The position numbers were made by a program, and so were the translations under genes. A DNA stretch of 64,000 nt from Flavobacteriaceae bacterium (GTDB lineage: Bacteria > Bacteroidota > Bacteroidia > Flavobacteriales > Flavobacteriaceae). The stretch spans positions 20,446 to 84,445 of the forward strand of contig JAAZVY010000002.1 of NCBI GenBank assembly GCA_018623195.1. Direction: 5' to 3'. Shown piece by piece: positions 10,684 to 21,462 of the stretch. The notes under the pieces were generated by a model. That model saw nothing but the letters and a program-made list of their open reading frames with translations. It ran no database searches and was not told the origin of the DNA. Each line of letters starts with the position of its first letter. Position 1 is the stretch's first letter.

Positions 10684-12153
10684 ATGGCATCGCATTATGA
10701 AGCTCCGATACGTAAACCGCTAGTAACTGGCTCAAAGAGTTACAGCGATGTATCGAATGATATTGCTCGACCTGTTGAGGGAAAGGCAAATAAACAATGG
10801 TGGATCGTTTTCTCCATTGCACTTGTAGCCTTTTTATGGGGTTTAGGATCGATTATTTACACCGTCGCCACTGGTATCGGTGTTTGGGGTCTAAACAAGA
10901 CAGTAAACTGGGCTTGGGATATCACCAACTTCGTTTGGTGGGTAGGTATTGGTCACGCGGGTACGCTTATTTCTGCGGTACTTCTCCTATTTAGACAGAA
11001 GTGGCGTATGGCAATTAACCGTTCTGCCGAAGCGATGACTATTTTCTCGGTAGTTCAGGCTGGTTTATTCCCAATTATTCACATGGGTAGACCTTGGTTA
11101 GCTTTCTGGGTACTGCCAATTCCTAACCAATACGGATCATTATGGGTGAACTTTAATTCACCTCTATTATGGGACGTATTTGCGATTTCAACGTATTTAT
11201 CGGTTTCTCTTGTATTCTGGTGGACAGGATTACTTCCTGACTTCGCAATGATTCGAGACCGTGCCGTTCGTCCATTCCAAAAGAAAATCTACAGTCTTTT
11301 AAGTTTCGGATGGACAGGTAGAGCTAAAGATTGGCAGCGATTTGAAGAGGTTTCATTAGTACTTGCAGGTCTTGCAACTCCACTAGTATTATCGGTACAC
11401 ACGATTGTATCGTTTGACTTCGCTACCTCGGTAATTCCTGGATGGCATACCACCATTTTCCCACCTTACTTCGTTGCAGGTGCGATTTTCTCTGGTTTTG
11501 CAATGGTAAATACGCTACTGATCATCATGCGAAAAGTAGTAGGTTTTGAGGACTATATCACGCTTCAACATATCGAACTGATGAACATTGTAATCATGAT
11601 TACAGGTTCGATTGTTGGTTGTGCTTATATCACAGAGCTTTTCATTGCTTGGTATTCGGGAGTAGAGTATGAGCAATACGCCTTCTTAAATCGTGCCACA
11701 GGACCTTACGCTTGGGCTTATTGGTCAATGATGACTTGTAATGTGTTCTCTCCACAGTTCATGTGGTTCAAAAAATTAAGAACGAGTATTATGTTCTCCT
11801 TCTTTATTTCGATTGTGGTAAACATAGGTATGTGGTTTGAGCGTTTCGTGATTATCGTTACTTCTCTTCATCGCGATTACCTTCCATCTTCATGGACGAT
11901 GTTCTCACCAACCTTTGTAGATATTGGAATCTTCATTGGAACGATTGGTTTCTTCTTTGTCCTATTCCTTTTATACTCAAGAACTTTCCCAGTAATTGCA
12001 CAGGCAGAGGTTAAGTCTATCTTGAAGTCTTCTGCAGACAACTACAAGGCACTTCGAGCTGAAGGGAAGCCTTTATATGAAATGCCTCCTAGAGGTAAAG
12101 TAACCACTTACGAAGTGGAAGAATCTAACACTAACTCAACCACCGATCACTAA
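10684..12153 (+). CDS. actC: Alternative Complex III subunit ActC (NrfD-like integral membrane protein)
   Basis: 489-aa polytopic NrfD-type protein in act operon order. Confidence 0.93.
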   Translation: MASHYEAPIRKPLVTGSKSYSDVSNDIARPVEGKANKQWWIVFSIALVAFLWGLGSIIYTVATGIGVWGLNKTVNWAWDITNFVWWVGIGHAGTLISAVLLLFRQKWRMAINRSAEAMTIFSVVQAGLFPIIHMGRPWLAFWVLPIPNQYGSLWVNFNSPLLWDVFAISTYLSVSLVFWWTGLLPDFAMIRDRAVRPFQKKIYSLLSFGWTGRAKDWQRFEEVSLVLAGLATPLVLSVHTIVSFDFATSVIPGWHTTIFPPYFVAGAIFSGFAMVNTLLIIMRKVVGFEDYITLQHIELMNIVIMITGSIVGCAYITELFIAWYSGVEYEQYAFLNRATGPYAWAYWSMMTCNVFSPQFMWFKKLRTSIMFSFFISIVVNIGMWFERFVIIVTSLHRDYLPSSWTMFSPTFVDIGIFIGTIGFFFVLFLLYSRTFPVIAQAEVKSILKSSADNYKALRAEGKPLYEMPPRGKVTTYEVEESNTNSTTDH

Positions 12154-12154
12154 T

Positions 12155-12679
12155 ATGGCATCAAAAGTTTTTAGAGCGCTTTATACTGATGACGACATTC
12201 TTATGAATGCTGTCAAGCAGGTTCGTGGCCAAAAGTATCATATTGAAGAGGTATACACTCCTTTTCCAGTACACGGGCTAGATAAAGCCTTAGGTCTTGA
12301 AGATAGTCGTATTTCTATGGCTGCCTTCCTATACGGAGTACTAGGTTTAACTGTAGCGGTGACCATGATGAATTACATCATGATCGAAGACTGGCCACAG
12401 GATATCGGAGGTAAGCCGAGCTTTACTTTTTTACAGAATTTACCAGCATTCATTCCGGTGATGTTTGAGATGACCGTTTTCTTTGCTGCTCACCTTATGG
12501 TAATTACCTTTTACTTGAGAAGTCGCATGTGGCCTTTCAAGAAAGCTGAAAACCCTAATCCTAGAACCACTAGCGATATCTTCTTGATGGAGGTAGCTGT
12601 AAAGTCAGAACAGGAAGAGGCATTAACCGAACTTTTACTTGATACCGGGGCCATTGAGGTTCAGGTTCCTAAAGCTTAA
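12155..12679 (+). CDS. actD: Alternative Complex III subunit ActD (DUF3341)
   Basis: 174 aa with two TM helices; operon position. Confidence 0.9.
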   Translation: MASKVFRALYTDDDILMNAVKQVRGQKYHIEEVYTPFPVHGLDKALGLEDSRISMAAFLYGVLGLTVAVTMMNYIMIEDWPQDIGGKPSFTFLQNLPAFIPVMFEMTVFFAAHLMVITFYLRSRMWPFKKAENPNPRTTSDIFLMEVAVKSEQEEALTELLLDTGAIEVQVPKA

Positions 12680-12682
12680 TAC

Positions 12683-13246
12683 ATGAAGTCAGTTTTATCT
12701 AAAATTACGCTCATAGCGCTAGCTTTTACTGCGGTGTCTTGCTTCGATAAGAGCAAGCCTAATTTTCAATATTTTCCTAACATGTATGAGTCAGTGGGTT
12801 ATGAAACCTACAGCGAGGCATCCATTCTTCCTGAGAATACTGCGGCACTATTACCTGCTGAAGGAACGGTTCCTAGAGGTTGGTTGCCCTACGAATTTGA
12901 TAATACCCTTGAAGGTAAGGAACTTGCTAGAGCAGACAAAAGCCCACTTCTTTCTGAAAACAGAGAAAGTGATCTTGCAAAGGGCAAAGAACTTTACAAT
13001 GTGTATTGTGCTATTTGCCACGGAACCAAAGGTGATGGTCAAGGTACTTTAGTAAAACGCGAGAAAATTTTAGGGGTACCTACTTATGCAGATGCTGCTC
13101 GTAATATTACTATCGGAAGCACCTATCACACCATTTATTACGGTCTTAATTCAATGGGTTCTTACGCAGCTCAGTTAAGTAGTGAAGAAGAAATATGGCA
13201 GATTTCTGCTTATGTAATGGAATTAAAAAAGGACCTAACTAAATAA
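12683..13246 (+). CDS. actE: Alternative Complex III subunit ActE, monoheme cytochrome c lipoprotein
   Basis: Lipobox-like start (ALAFTAVSC); heme motif CAICHGTKGDGQG. Confidence 0.9.
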   Translation: MKSVLSKITLIALAFTAVSCFDKSKPNFQYFPNMYESVGYETYSEASILPENTAALLPAEGTVPRGWLPYEFDNTLEGKELARADKSPLLSENRESDLAKGKELYNVYCAICHGTKGDGQGTLVKREKILGVPTYADAARNITIGSTYHTIYYGLNSMGSYAAQLSSEEEIWQISAYVMELKKDLTK

Positions 13247-13256
13247 GTAAATTAGT

Positions 13257-14666
13257 ATGTATCAGTTTTCACAACGATTTAAGATAACTACCCTTATACT
13301 TATGGGGTTAGGGCTTCTAGGCCTAGGTTATGGTTTTATGAGTGCTCCTTCAACGATTGAGGAGGCTAAAGCTATAATGGCATCTCATGAAGGCGGCCAT
13401 GGTGAAGAGCACGGAAGTGCTGACCATCCGACTTTAGCTGAAGCTCATCATGGAAGTGCAGAAGAACATCACGGGTCTAACTCAGAAGCTTCACATTCTG
13501 AAGAACATGATGATTCAATGAACCACGATAGTCATGCAGCAGTAGCTGAAGACCACGGTTCGTCGCATGACCAGCATGTTTTAGATCAAATGAAAAACAG
13601 ACCTTGGTCTGCTTTTTATGTAAGTGCATTATTCTCGTTCCTTATCGCTCTAGGAGTTTTAGCTTTTTACGCTATTAATCGCGCTGCACAAGCGGGTTGG
13701 TCTCCACTATTGTTTAGAGTTATGGAGGGTATTACTTCGTATCTTATCCCTGGTGGTATCATTCTATTTGCTTTCTTTATTTTATCTGGCTTGCATATGA
13801 ATCACCTGTTCGTTTGGATGGATGCTGATGTGGTGGCTCACGATCAACTCATTCAAAACAAGAGCGGATATTTAAATACTCCTTTTTTCCTCGTTCGTGC
13901 AGCTATTTACATCGGAGGATGGATTGCTTACAGACAATACTCTAGAAAACTTTCTCTGGCAGAGGAGACTGCTTCAGACCATAAGCCGTTTGTTACTAAC
14001 TTCAAGTTAGCGGCTGGTTTCTTAGCTTTTTTCTTGGTATCTGAGTCAATGATGTCTTGGGACTGGATTATGAGTGTTGATCCGCACTGGTTTAGTACAC
14101 TTTTCGGATGGTATGTATTCGCTAGTTTCTTTGTTTCAGGGATTACTGTAATTGCCTTATTTACGCTTTACTTAAAGTCTAAAGGACTTCTTGAATCAGT
14201 GAACAATTCACACATTCATGACCTTGCAAAGTTCATGTTCGGTATTAGCATCTTTTGGACATACTTGTGGTTTAGCCAGTTCATGCTGATTTGGTATGCC
14301 GATATCCCTGAAGAGGTAACTTATTATGTGATGAGATTTGAGGCCTACAAGGTTCCTTTCTTAGGTATGTTAGTTCTTAACTTCCTCTTCCCACTTCTAG
14401 TGATAATGAGAAGTGATTACAAGCGTATTCCTTGGTTTGTTCAGACTGTGGGTATCTTTATTCTTACAGGTCACTACTTTGATTTTTATAATATGATTAT
14501 GCCAGGTACTGTTGGAGCACATTGGTCTTTCGGTATCCCTGAATTAGGTGGAATTTTATTCTTTACTGGGTTATTTCTTTACGTTGTTGCTACCGCCCTT
14601 ACTAAGGTAGCTGTTGAGCCTAAAGGGAATGCACTTTTAGAAGAGAGTAAACATTTTCACTATTAA
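13257..14666 (+). CDS. actF: Alternative Complex III subunit ActF (quinol:cytochrome c oxidoreductase)
   Basis: 469-aa polytopic protein in act operon order with a His-rich loop after TM1. Confidence 0.9.
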   Translation: MYQFSQRFKITTLILMGLGLLGLGYGFMSAPSTIEEAKAIMASHEGGHGEEHGSADHPTLAEAHHGSAEEHHGSNSEASHSEEHDDSMNHDSHAAVAEDHGSSHDQHVLDQMKNRPWSAFYVSALFSFLIALGVLAFYAINRAAQAGWSPLLFRVMEGITSYLIPGGIILFAFFILSGLHMNHLFVWMDADVVAHDQLIQNKSGYLNTPFFLVRAAIYIGGWIAYRQYSRKLSLAEETASDHKPFVTNFKLAAGFLAFFLVSESMMSWDWIMSVDPHWFSTLFGWYVFASFFVSGITVIALFTLYLKSKGLLESVNNSHIHDLAKFMFGISIFWTYLWFSQFMLIWYADIPEEVTYYVMRFEAYKVPFLGMLVLNFLFPLLVIMRSDYKRIPWFVQTVGIFILTGHYFDFYNMIMPGTVGAHWSFGIPELGGILFFTGLFLYVVATALTKVAVEPKGNALLEESKHFHY

Positions 14667-14687
14667 TAACGACGTTAGTTAATAAAT

Positions 14688-15755
14688 ATGACAACACCAT
14701 TAATTCTAGCAGTTTTAGTTCTTGTTGCAATTGCAGTTTGGCAATTAGCTAAGATTTTCGAACTATCGCAATTAACAACAGGTAAGAAGTCGGATGCTAC
14801 TATCGCCGATGATGAGGATAATAAGTACAATGGTTATTTACTATTTGCTTTCCTGGTTTTCATTTATGGAATCACCATTTTTAGTTTCTCGAAGTATGGA
14901 AAAATGGTTCTACCGATGCCTGCTTCAGAACACGGGGTCGATTATGATCGTTTGATGTGGATTTCTTTTGCGATTATTTTCGTGGTGCAAACGATCACTC
15001 AATTCTTACTTCACTATTTCGGATATAAATACCGTGGTGCTAAAGGTAAAAAGGCTCTTTTTTATGCCGACAACGATAAGCTAGAGCTTATCTGGACAAT
15101 TATCCCTGTAATTACCCTTGCAAGTCTTATTTTATATGGTCTTTATTCATGGACCAATATTATGGATATCAACGAGGAGGGAGATCCTTTAGTTGTAGAG
15201 CTTTATGCTCAACAATTCAACTGGACCGCTCGTTACGGGGGTGAGGACAATGTTCTTGGAGATGCTAGTGCTCGACTTATTGATATTGATAAGGCGAATA
15301 TCTTGGGTATCGATGAATCTGATCCAAATGCAGTAGACGATATCATCGTTAAAGAATTACACTTACCTGTAGGACGTAAGGTTAATTTCTACATGCGTTC
15401 TCAGGATGTGCTTCATTCCGCTTACATGCCACACTTTAGAGCACAAATGAACTGTGTTCCTGGTATGGTTACCCAGTTTTCTTTCACTCCTACAGTTACT
15501 ACTGAAGAGATGCGTTTGCAACCTGAAATCATCGATAAGGTGAAGAGAACGAATAAAATTCGTGCTGAACGTGCAGCAGCCGGTGAAGAGAATAGTGATC
15601 CTTGGGAATTCGACTATGTTCTTTTATGTAATAAGATTTGTGGTAAGTCTCATTACAACATGCAAATGAAAATTATTGTAGAGTCTGAAGAAGATTTTCA
15701 GAAATGGTTGGACTCTCAAAAAACCTTTGGAGAAACTGTTATCGCAGTTCCCTAA
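14688..15755 (+). CDS. coxB: Cytochrome c oxidase subunit II
   Basis: Two TM helices; CuA ligands HSAYMPHFRAQMNCVPGM...CNKICGKSHYNM. Confidence 0.95.
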   Translation: MTTPLILAVLVLVAIAVWQLAKIFELSQLTTGKKSDATIADDEDNKYNGYLLFAFLVFIYGITIFSFSKYGKMVLPMPASEHGVDYDRLMWISFAIIFVVQTITQFLLHYFGYKYRGAKGKKALFYADNDKLELIWTIIPVITLASLILYGLYSWTNIMDINEEGDPLVVELYAQQFNWTARYGGEDNVLGDASARLIDIDKANILGIDESDPNAVDDIIVKELHLPVGRKVNFYMRSQDVLHSAYMPHFRAQMNCVPGMVTQFSFTPTVTTEEMRLQPEIIDKVKRTNKIRAERAAAGEENSDPWEFDYVLLCNKICGKSHYNMQMKIIVESEEDFQKWLDSQKTFGETVIAVP

Positions 15756-15801
15756 ATTTGTAACGAAAAAGAAAATTTAAAAGTTTAAATAAGGTAGTAT
15801 T

Positions 15802-17592
15802 ATGGCTCACGAGGCAGAACACCATCACAAAGAAACCTTTATCACCAAGTATATCTTTAGTCAAGATCACAAGATGATCGCTAAACAATACTTGATTACG
15901 GGATTAATTATGGGTTTCATAGGAATCGCAATGTCCCTTTTATTCCGAATGCAGTTAGCATGGCCAGGAGAAGCTTCTCCTGTTTTCAAAGCGCTTCTTG
16001 GTAAGTGGGCGCCTGACGGAGTGATGGACGCGGATATTTATCTAGCCTTAGTAACGATTCACGGTACCATCATGGTATTCTTTGTACTTACTGCAGGTTT
16101 AAGTGGAACGTTCTCGAATCTTCTGATTCCACTTCAGATTGGTGCACGAGATATGGCATCTGGGTTCCTTAATATGCTTTCTTATTGGTTATTCTTTTTG
16201 TCTTGTGCAATCATGCTAGGGTCCTTATTTGCTGAAGCAGGGCCGGCAGCTGCAGGATGGACGGTTTACCCGCCACTTTCAGCGCTTCCACAAGCTCAAC
16301 CCGGTTCAGGATTGGGTATGACGATGTGGTTAGTTTCAATGGCGATTTTCATTGCTTCCTCTCTTTTAGGTTCACTGAATTACATTGTGACGGTTCTCAA
16401 CCTAAGAACTAAAGGAATGACCATGACACGTCTTCCACTTACGATTTGGGCGTTCTTTGTTACTGCCATTATCGGAGTAGTTTCTTTCCCAGTACTACTT
16501 TCGGCTGCATTATTATTGCTTATGGACCGTAGTTTTGGTACTTCTTTCTTCCTATCGGATATCTTTATTCAAGGAGAGGTATTGCACTATCAAGGTGGGT
16601 CACCAGTACTTTATGAGCACCTTTTCTGGTTCTTAGGACACCCTGAGGTTTATATTGTACTATTACCCGCTTTAGGTATTACTTCAGAAGTAATGTCTAC
16701 GAACGCTCGTAAACCGATCTTCGGATACCGTGCGATGATAGCTTCTATTTTAGGTATCGCTTTCCTTTCGACGATCGTATGGGGTCACCACATGTTCGTT
16801 TCAGGGATGAATCCTTTCCTTGGTTCTGTATTCACCTTTACCACACTTCTAATTGCTATCCCATCAGCGGTTAAGGCGTTCAACTATATCACTACACTTT
16901 GGAAGGGTAATCTTCAATTGAATCCTGGTATGCTGTTTTCGATAGGTCTAGTATCTACTTTCATTACGGGTGGCCTTACAGGAATCATCTTAGGGGATAG
17001 TACTCTTGACATTAATGTTCACGATACTTATTTCGTGGTTGCCCACTTCCACCTAGTAATGGGTATTTCGGCTCTTTATGGTCTATTTGCTGGTGTATAC
17101 CATTGGTTCCCTAAAATGTTCCACGGTCGCATGATGAATAAGAACCTGGGTTATATCCACTTCTGGGTAACTGCCGTTGCTTCTTATGGAGTATTCTTCC
17201 CGATGCACTTTGTGGGTATGGCAGGGGTACCAAGAAGGTACTATGAGAACACCGCATTCCCAATGTTTGATGAGTTAACCGATGTACAGGTATTAATGAC
17301 GGTTTTCGCACTTATTGCTGCAGCCGCTCAATTAGTATTCGTATATAACTTCATCTACAGTATTTTCTATGGTAAGAAGGGCTCGCAAAACCCTTGGAAG
17401 TCAAATACACTAGAGTGGACTACTCCATTAGAGCACATTCACGGAAACTGGCCTGGTGCTATTCCTGAAGTTCATCGTTGGTCATACGACTACAGTAAGA
17501 CTTATGATGATGGATCATATATCATTGAGGGGCAAGATTTCGTTCCTCAACACATTCCTCTTCAACCTAATGAAGAAGAATTGAATCACTAA
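15802..17592 (+). CDS. coxA: Cytochrome c oxidase subunit I
   Basis: Heme-copper oxidase motifs ([40 protein letters not shown]). Confidence 0.98.
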   Translation: MAHEAEHHHKETFITKYIFSQDHKMIAKQYLITGLIMGFIGIAMSLLFRMQLAWPGEASPVFKALLGKWAPDGVMDADIYLALVTIHGTIMVFFVLTAGLSGTFSNLLIPLQIGARDMASGFLNMLSYWLFFLSCAIMLGSLFAEAGPAAAGWTVYPPLSALPQAQPGSGLGMTMWLVSMAIFIASSLLGSLNYIVTVLNLRTKGMTMTRLPLTIWAFFVTAIIGVVSFPVLLSAALLLLMDRSFGTSFFLSDIFIQGEVLHYQGGSPVLYEHLFWFLGHPEVYIVLLPALGITSEVMSTNARKPIFGYRAMIASILGIAFLSTIVWGHHMFVSGMNPFLGSVFTFTTLLIAIPSAVKAFNYITTLWKGNLQLNPGMLFSIGLVSTFITGGLTGIILGDSTLDINVHDTYFVVAHFHLVMGISALYGLFAGVYHWFPKMFHGRMMNKNLGYIHFWVTAVASYGVFFPMHFVGMAGVPRRYYENTAFPMFDELTDVQVLMTVFALIAAAAQLVFVYNFIYSIFYGKKGSQNPWKSNTLEWTTPLEHIHGNWPGAIPEVHRWSYDYSKTYDDGSYIIEGQDFVPQHIPLQPNEEELNH

Positions 17593-17616
17593 GATCAACT
17601 CGTTTTATATAAAGGA

Positions 17617-17643
17617 AGCCTTGCAAATGCAGGGCTTTTTTTA
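17617..17643 (+). terminator. Rho-independent terminator after coxA
   Basis: AGCCTTGC-AAAT-GCAGGGCT followed by T7. Confidence 0.85.
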
Positions 17644-17677
17644 TGAGGATTCCCTACCTTTAAATAAAGCTTTGTAT

Positions 17678-18703
17678 ATGAATGAGAACTTAGATGCTAC
17701 CGGAGCGCATTTCGAAAAAGAAGAATTTGATATCGAGCGTGCTCTAAGGCCTAAGGGTTTCGATGATTTTGCGGGACAGGAAGCAGTTCTTGAGAATTTA
17801 AAAATATTTGTGGAGGCTGCTAACCTTCGAGATGAGGCACTTGACCACACTTTACTCCATGGTCCTCCTGGTCTAGGTAAGACTACCCTTGCTCATATTT
17901 TAGCGAATGAGTTAGATGTGAATATTAAAATCACCTCGGGTCCAGTTTTAGATAAACCCGGTGATTTGGCAGGTCTTCTCACCAATTTAGAGGAGAGAGA
18001 TGTGTTGTTTATCGATGAGATTCATCGCCTGAGCCCGGTAGTAGAGGAGTATCTATATTCTGCTATGGAAGATTACAAGATTGATATTATGATTGAGACA
18101 GGGCCAAACGCTCGCTCTGTTCAGATTCATCTAAAGCCATTCACCTTAATTGGAGCTACCACTCGGTCGGGTCTGTTAACCGCTCCGATGCGTGCGCGAT
18201 TTGGTATTCAGTCTCGTCTCTCGTATTACAGCACAGAGTTATTATCGACAATTGCTTTACGTAGTGCTGAAATTTTACGTGTTCCTATGGATGAAAGCGC
18301 AGCTATTGAGATCGCTGGAAGAAGTAGGGGTACTCCTAGAATTTGTAATGCCCTATTGCGTCGTGTTCGAGATTTTGCACAGATTAAAGGAAATGGAACG
18401 ATCGATTTAGAGATTGCTCGATTTGGTTTAAAGGCACTCAATGTTGATGCTCATGGTCTCGATGAGATGGATAATAAAATTCTATCCACACTTATTGATA
18501 AGTTTGGTGGAGGCCCGGTTGGTATCAATACTTTAGCTACTGCAGTTTCAGAAAATCCTGAAACGCTAGAAGAAGTGTATGAGCCCTTCTTGATTCAAGA
18601 AGGTTTTCTGGTTAGAACTCCGAGAGGGCGAGAGGCAACACCTTTAGCGTATGCACATTTAGGAAAGACCAAATCTTCAAGCCAGAAGGGACTTTTTGAA
18701 TAA
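17678..18703 (+). CDS. ruvB: Holliday junction branch migration helicase RuvB
   Basis: [21 protein letters not shown]...[22 protein letters not shown] at 17678 preferred because the track start at 17621 lies in the coxA terminator. Confidence 0.96.
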   Translation: MNENLDATGAHFEKEEFDIERALRPKGFDDFAGQEAVLENLKIFVEAANLRDEALDHTLLHGPPGLGKTTLAHILANELDVNIKITSGPVLDKPGDLAGLLTNLEERDVLFIDEIHRLSPVVEEYLYSAMEDYKIDIMIETGPNARSVQIHLKPFTLIGATTRSGLLTAPMRARFGIQSRLSYYSTELLSTIALRSAEILRVPMDESAAIEIAGRSRGTPRICNALLRRVRDFAQIKGNGTIDLEIARFGLKALNVDAHGLDEMDNKILSTLIDKFGGGPVGINTLATAVSENPETLEEVYEPFLIQEGFLVRTPRGREATPLAYAHLGKTKSSSQKGLFE

Positions 18704-18705
18704 GG

Positions 18706-19647
18706 ATGCAAAAGGATGAGAAACTACATAGACGTTCTGTTTTTCTAAAGGAGGCGGCTCTGCGTCACGGGTTTCTATCTTCTGGTATTGCAAAGGCTGG
18801 GTTTCTTGAAGAGGATGCTCCTCGATTAGAGTCCTGGTTAAATAAAGGTTATCAAGGTCAGATGACCTATATGGAACGCAATTTTGATTTGCGATTGGAT
18901 CCCACCAAGCTTGTTCCGGGAGCAAAATCGGTTATTTCACTTTTATTTAATTACTATCCGTCTGAAACAGTCGCGTTTAAACAAGATCAGTTTAAGATTT
19001 CTAAGTATGCCTATGGTAAAGACTATCATGAGGTAATTAAGAAGAAATTGCGGGCTCTATTTTATGATTTACAGCAAGAATTCGGTGCGATTGAAGGGCG
19101 TGTTTTTGTTGACTCTGCTCCAATATTAGAAAAATCCTGGGCGCAAAAATCTGGTCTTGGATGGGTGGCTAAAAATGCCAATCTAATCAGTAAGCAAAAG
19201 GGCTCTTTTTTTTTCTTGGCCGAAATCATTCTCGATTTAGAGTTTGAGTATGATCATCCGGTAACCACAGATCACTGCGGAAGTTGTACGGCCTGCATTG
19301 ATGCGTGCCCTACTCAGGCTATTGTCGCTCCAAATGTAGTTGATGGGTCTAGCTGTATCTCATACTTCACCATAGAGTTGAAAGAAGCGATTCCGACTAG
19401 TTTTAAAGGCCTTTTCGATGATTGGGCGTTTGGTTGTGATACCTGTCAAGATGTTTGTCCATGGAATCGTTTTTCGAAAAGCCATAGTGAGCCGTTATTT
19501 GACCCTCAATCTGAACTATTAAACTTAAGTGCTAAGGACTGGATCGAAATGACCGAAGAAACCTTTTCAAGGGTGTTTAAAAAATCTGCAGTGAAACGTA
19601 CCAAGTATGCGGGTTTAAAAAGAAACATCGACTTTTTGAAAAAGTAG
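18706..19647 (+). CDS. queG: Epoxyqueuosine reductase
   Basis: 4Fe-4S clusters ([29 protein letters not shown]) and QueG-type N-terminus. Confidence 0.95.
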   Translation: MQKDEKLHRRSVFLKEAALRHGFLSSGIAKAGFLEEDAPRLESWLNKGYQGQMTYMERNFDLRLDPTKLVPGAKSVISLLFNYYPSETVAFKQDQFKISKYAYGKDYHEVIKKKLRALFYDLQQEFGAIEGRVFVDSAPILEKSWAQKSGLGWVAKNANLISKQKGSFFFLAEIILDLEFEYDHPVTTDHCGSCTACIDACPTQAIVAPNVVDGSSCISYFTIELKEAIPTSFKGLFDDWAFGCDTCQDVCPWNRFSKSHSEPLFDPQSELLNLSAKDWIEMTEETFSRVFKKSAVKRTKYAGLKRNIDFLKK

Positions 19648-19674
19648 CTATATTCATGGACTAAACGTACAACC

Positions 19675-21393
19675 ATGAATCAATTAAGCACGCTCGATAT
19701 TGGAGTTATTATCGTCTATCTTATAGGTATTGTTATCTATGGAATTTCTAAATCGAAAAGAGAAAGTTCAGAGGACTATTTCTTAGGAGGAAGAACAATG
19801 ACCTGGCCAATTGTCGGAATTGCTCTTTTCTCTGCGAACATTTCGAGCTCCACATTAGTGGGTTTAGCCTCTGATGGTTTTCAGACCAATATTAACGTCT
19901 ACAATTATGAGTGGTATGCTGTAATCGTCTTGATCATATTTTCGGTTTTCTTCTTGCCTTTTTATCTAAAATCAGGAGTGTATACCATGCCTGAATTTTT
20001 AGAGCGTCGTTTTGATAAGCGTTCTAGATATTACTTTTCATTAATTACGGTCATTGGTAACGTAATGGTGGATACCGCTGCTGCACTGTATGTGGGTTCG
20101 ATTGTTTTGAAACTACTTTTTCCCGAGTACAGCTCAACAACGATAATTATTCTCTTAGCGATTGCAGCTGCAGCCTATACTATTCCTGGAGGACTTAACT
20201 CAGTAATTCAAACTGAAGTAATTCAGGCGATTCTTTTAATTATAGGATCTTGTTTAATAACCTACTTTGCCTTTGATCAATTAGGTGGAGGTTGGTCAGC
20301 CATGATGGATAGTCTAGACGGAATGTTAGCTGCTGGTCAAATAGACTTTGGGGATCGAGCTGCGAACGGTGCCTATATACCCGAGACTGCTCAGGAGGTG
20401 TTTAGCGTTGTTCGTCCTGCGAACGATGAGTTTATGCCTTGGTGGGGATTAATTTCGGGAGTTGCTCTATTAGGGTTTTATTTCTGGGCAAATAACCAGT
20501 TTATGGTTCAACGAGTTCTTGGAGCGAAAGATTTACATCACGGTCGTATGGGAGCGCTCTTTGCAGGGTTTCTTAAACTACCTGTGATTTTCATTATGAT
20601 TGTTCCTGGGGTTTTGGCCTTGTTACTTTTTAACGATTTAGATATTAGTGGACTTAATTATCCGCTGGCCAGTGGAGAGATGTGCGCCTCACTGACGGAT
20701 TGTCCGAACCTTACTTACCCAGTATTATTATTCCAGTTATTGCCAACAGGGGTTCTAGGTTTGGTGGTAGCAGGATTGTTGGCTGCAATGATGTCTTCAG
20801 TGTCAGCTACTTTTAATTCGGCCTCAACCCTAATCACCATGGACTTTGTAAAGCAATTCAAGCCAGGATTAGATGGTAAGCAACTAGTGAGAGTAGGCCA
20901 GATCACAACATTAGTTTTAGTGGTGTTAGCCTCGCTGTGGGTACCTTTCATTGAAAAGGTTAGTGACTCTCTATGGGGTTATCTTCAATTGGTGATTGCA
21001 TTTACCTCACCTCCAGTAGTGGCTACCTTTATTTTAGGTCTTTTCTGGAAAAAATCAAACGCAAATGGTGCCTTCTCAAGTCTAATGGTCGGAGGTGCCT
21101 TTGCTGTATTTATGATTCTTTCAGCATCCTTTGATTGGTCTCCCTATATTAACGATCTGCATTTTTTAGCGAAAGCCAATTTACTATTTGTGATTGCTGT
21201 TGTAGTTAACGTTGTAGTCAGTCTAACTTCTGGTAAGGTAGATGAACAAAAAATTGCTGAGTATACCTATAAGCGATCGTTCTATAACGAAGAAACTGAA
21301 CAACTGAAAGGGCTTCCTTGGTATAAAAATTACCGCACACTATCGGTGATCTTACTCATAATCACTGCGATTTTTGTCGGAATGTTCTGGTAG
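19675..21393 (+). CDS. Sodium:solute symporter family (SSS/SGLT) transporter
   Basis: 572-aa polytopic protein; SGLT signature-like segments (SEDYFLGGRTMTWPIVGIALFSANISSSTLVGLA). Confidence 0.92.
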   Translation: MNQLSTLDIGVIIVYLIGIVIYGISKSKRESSEDYFLGGRTMTWPIVGIALFSANISSSTLVGLASDGFQTNINVYNYEWYAVIVLIIFSVFFLPFYLKSGVYTMPEFLERRFDKRSRYYFSLITVIGNVMVDTAAALYVGSIVLKLLFPEYSSTTIIILLAIAAAAYTIPGGLNSVIQTEVIQAILLIIGSCLITYFAFDQLGGGWSAMMDSLDGMLAAGQIDFGDRAANGAYIPETAQEVFSVVRPANDEFMPWWGLISGVALLGFYFWANNQFMVQRVLGAKDLHHGRMGALFAGFLKLPVIFIMIVPGVLALLLFNDLDISGLNYPLASGEMCASLTDCPNLTYPVLLFQLLPTGVLGLVVAGLLAAMMSSVSATFNSASTLITMDFVKQFKPGLDGKQLVRVGQITTLVLVVLASLWVPFIEKVSDSLWGYLQLVIAFTSPPVVATFILGLFWKKSNANGAFSSLMVGGAFAVFMILSASFDWSPYINDLHFLAKANLLFVIAVVVNVVVSLTSGKVDEQKIAEYTYKRSFYNEETEQLKGLPWYKNYRTLSVILLIITAIFVGMFW

Positions 21394-21462
21394 AGAACAA
21401 TTCTGTTTTGGCGACATTCCCAGCGAGGGAATCACGTATCTTTGATATACAATTAGACTGAA

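Noticed and set aside
17621-17677. Upstream start for RuvB
   Set aside because: Sits in the coxA terminator; 17678 is the better start.
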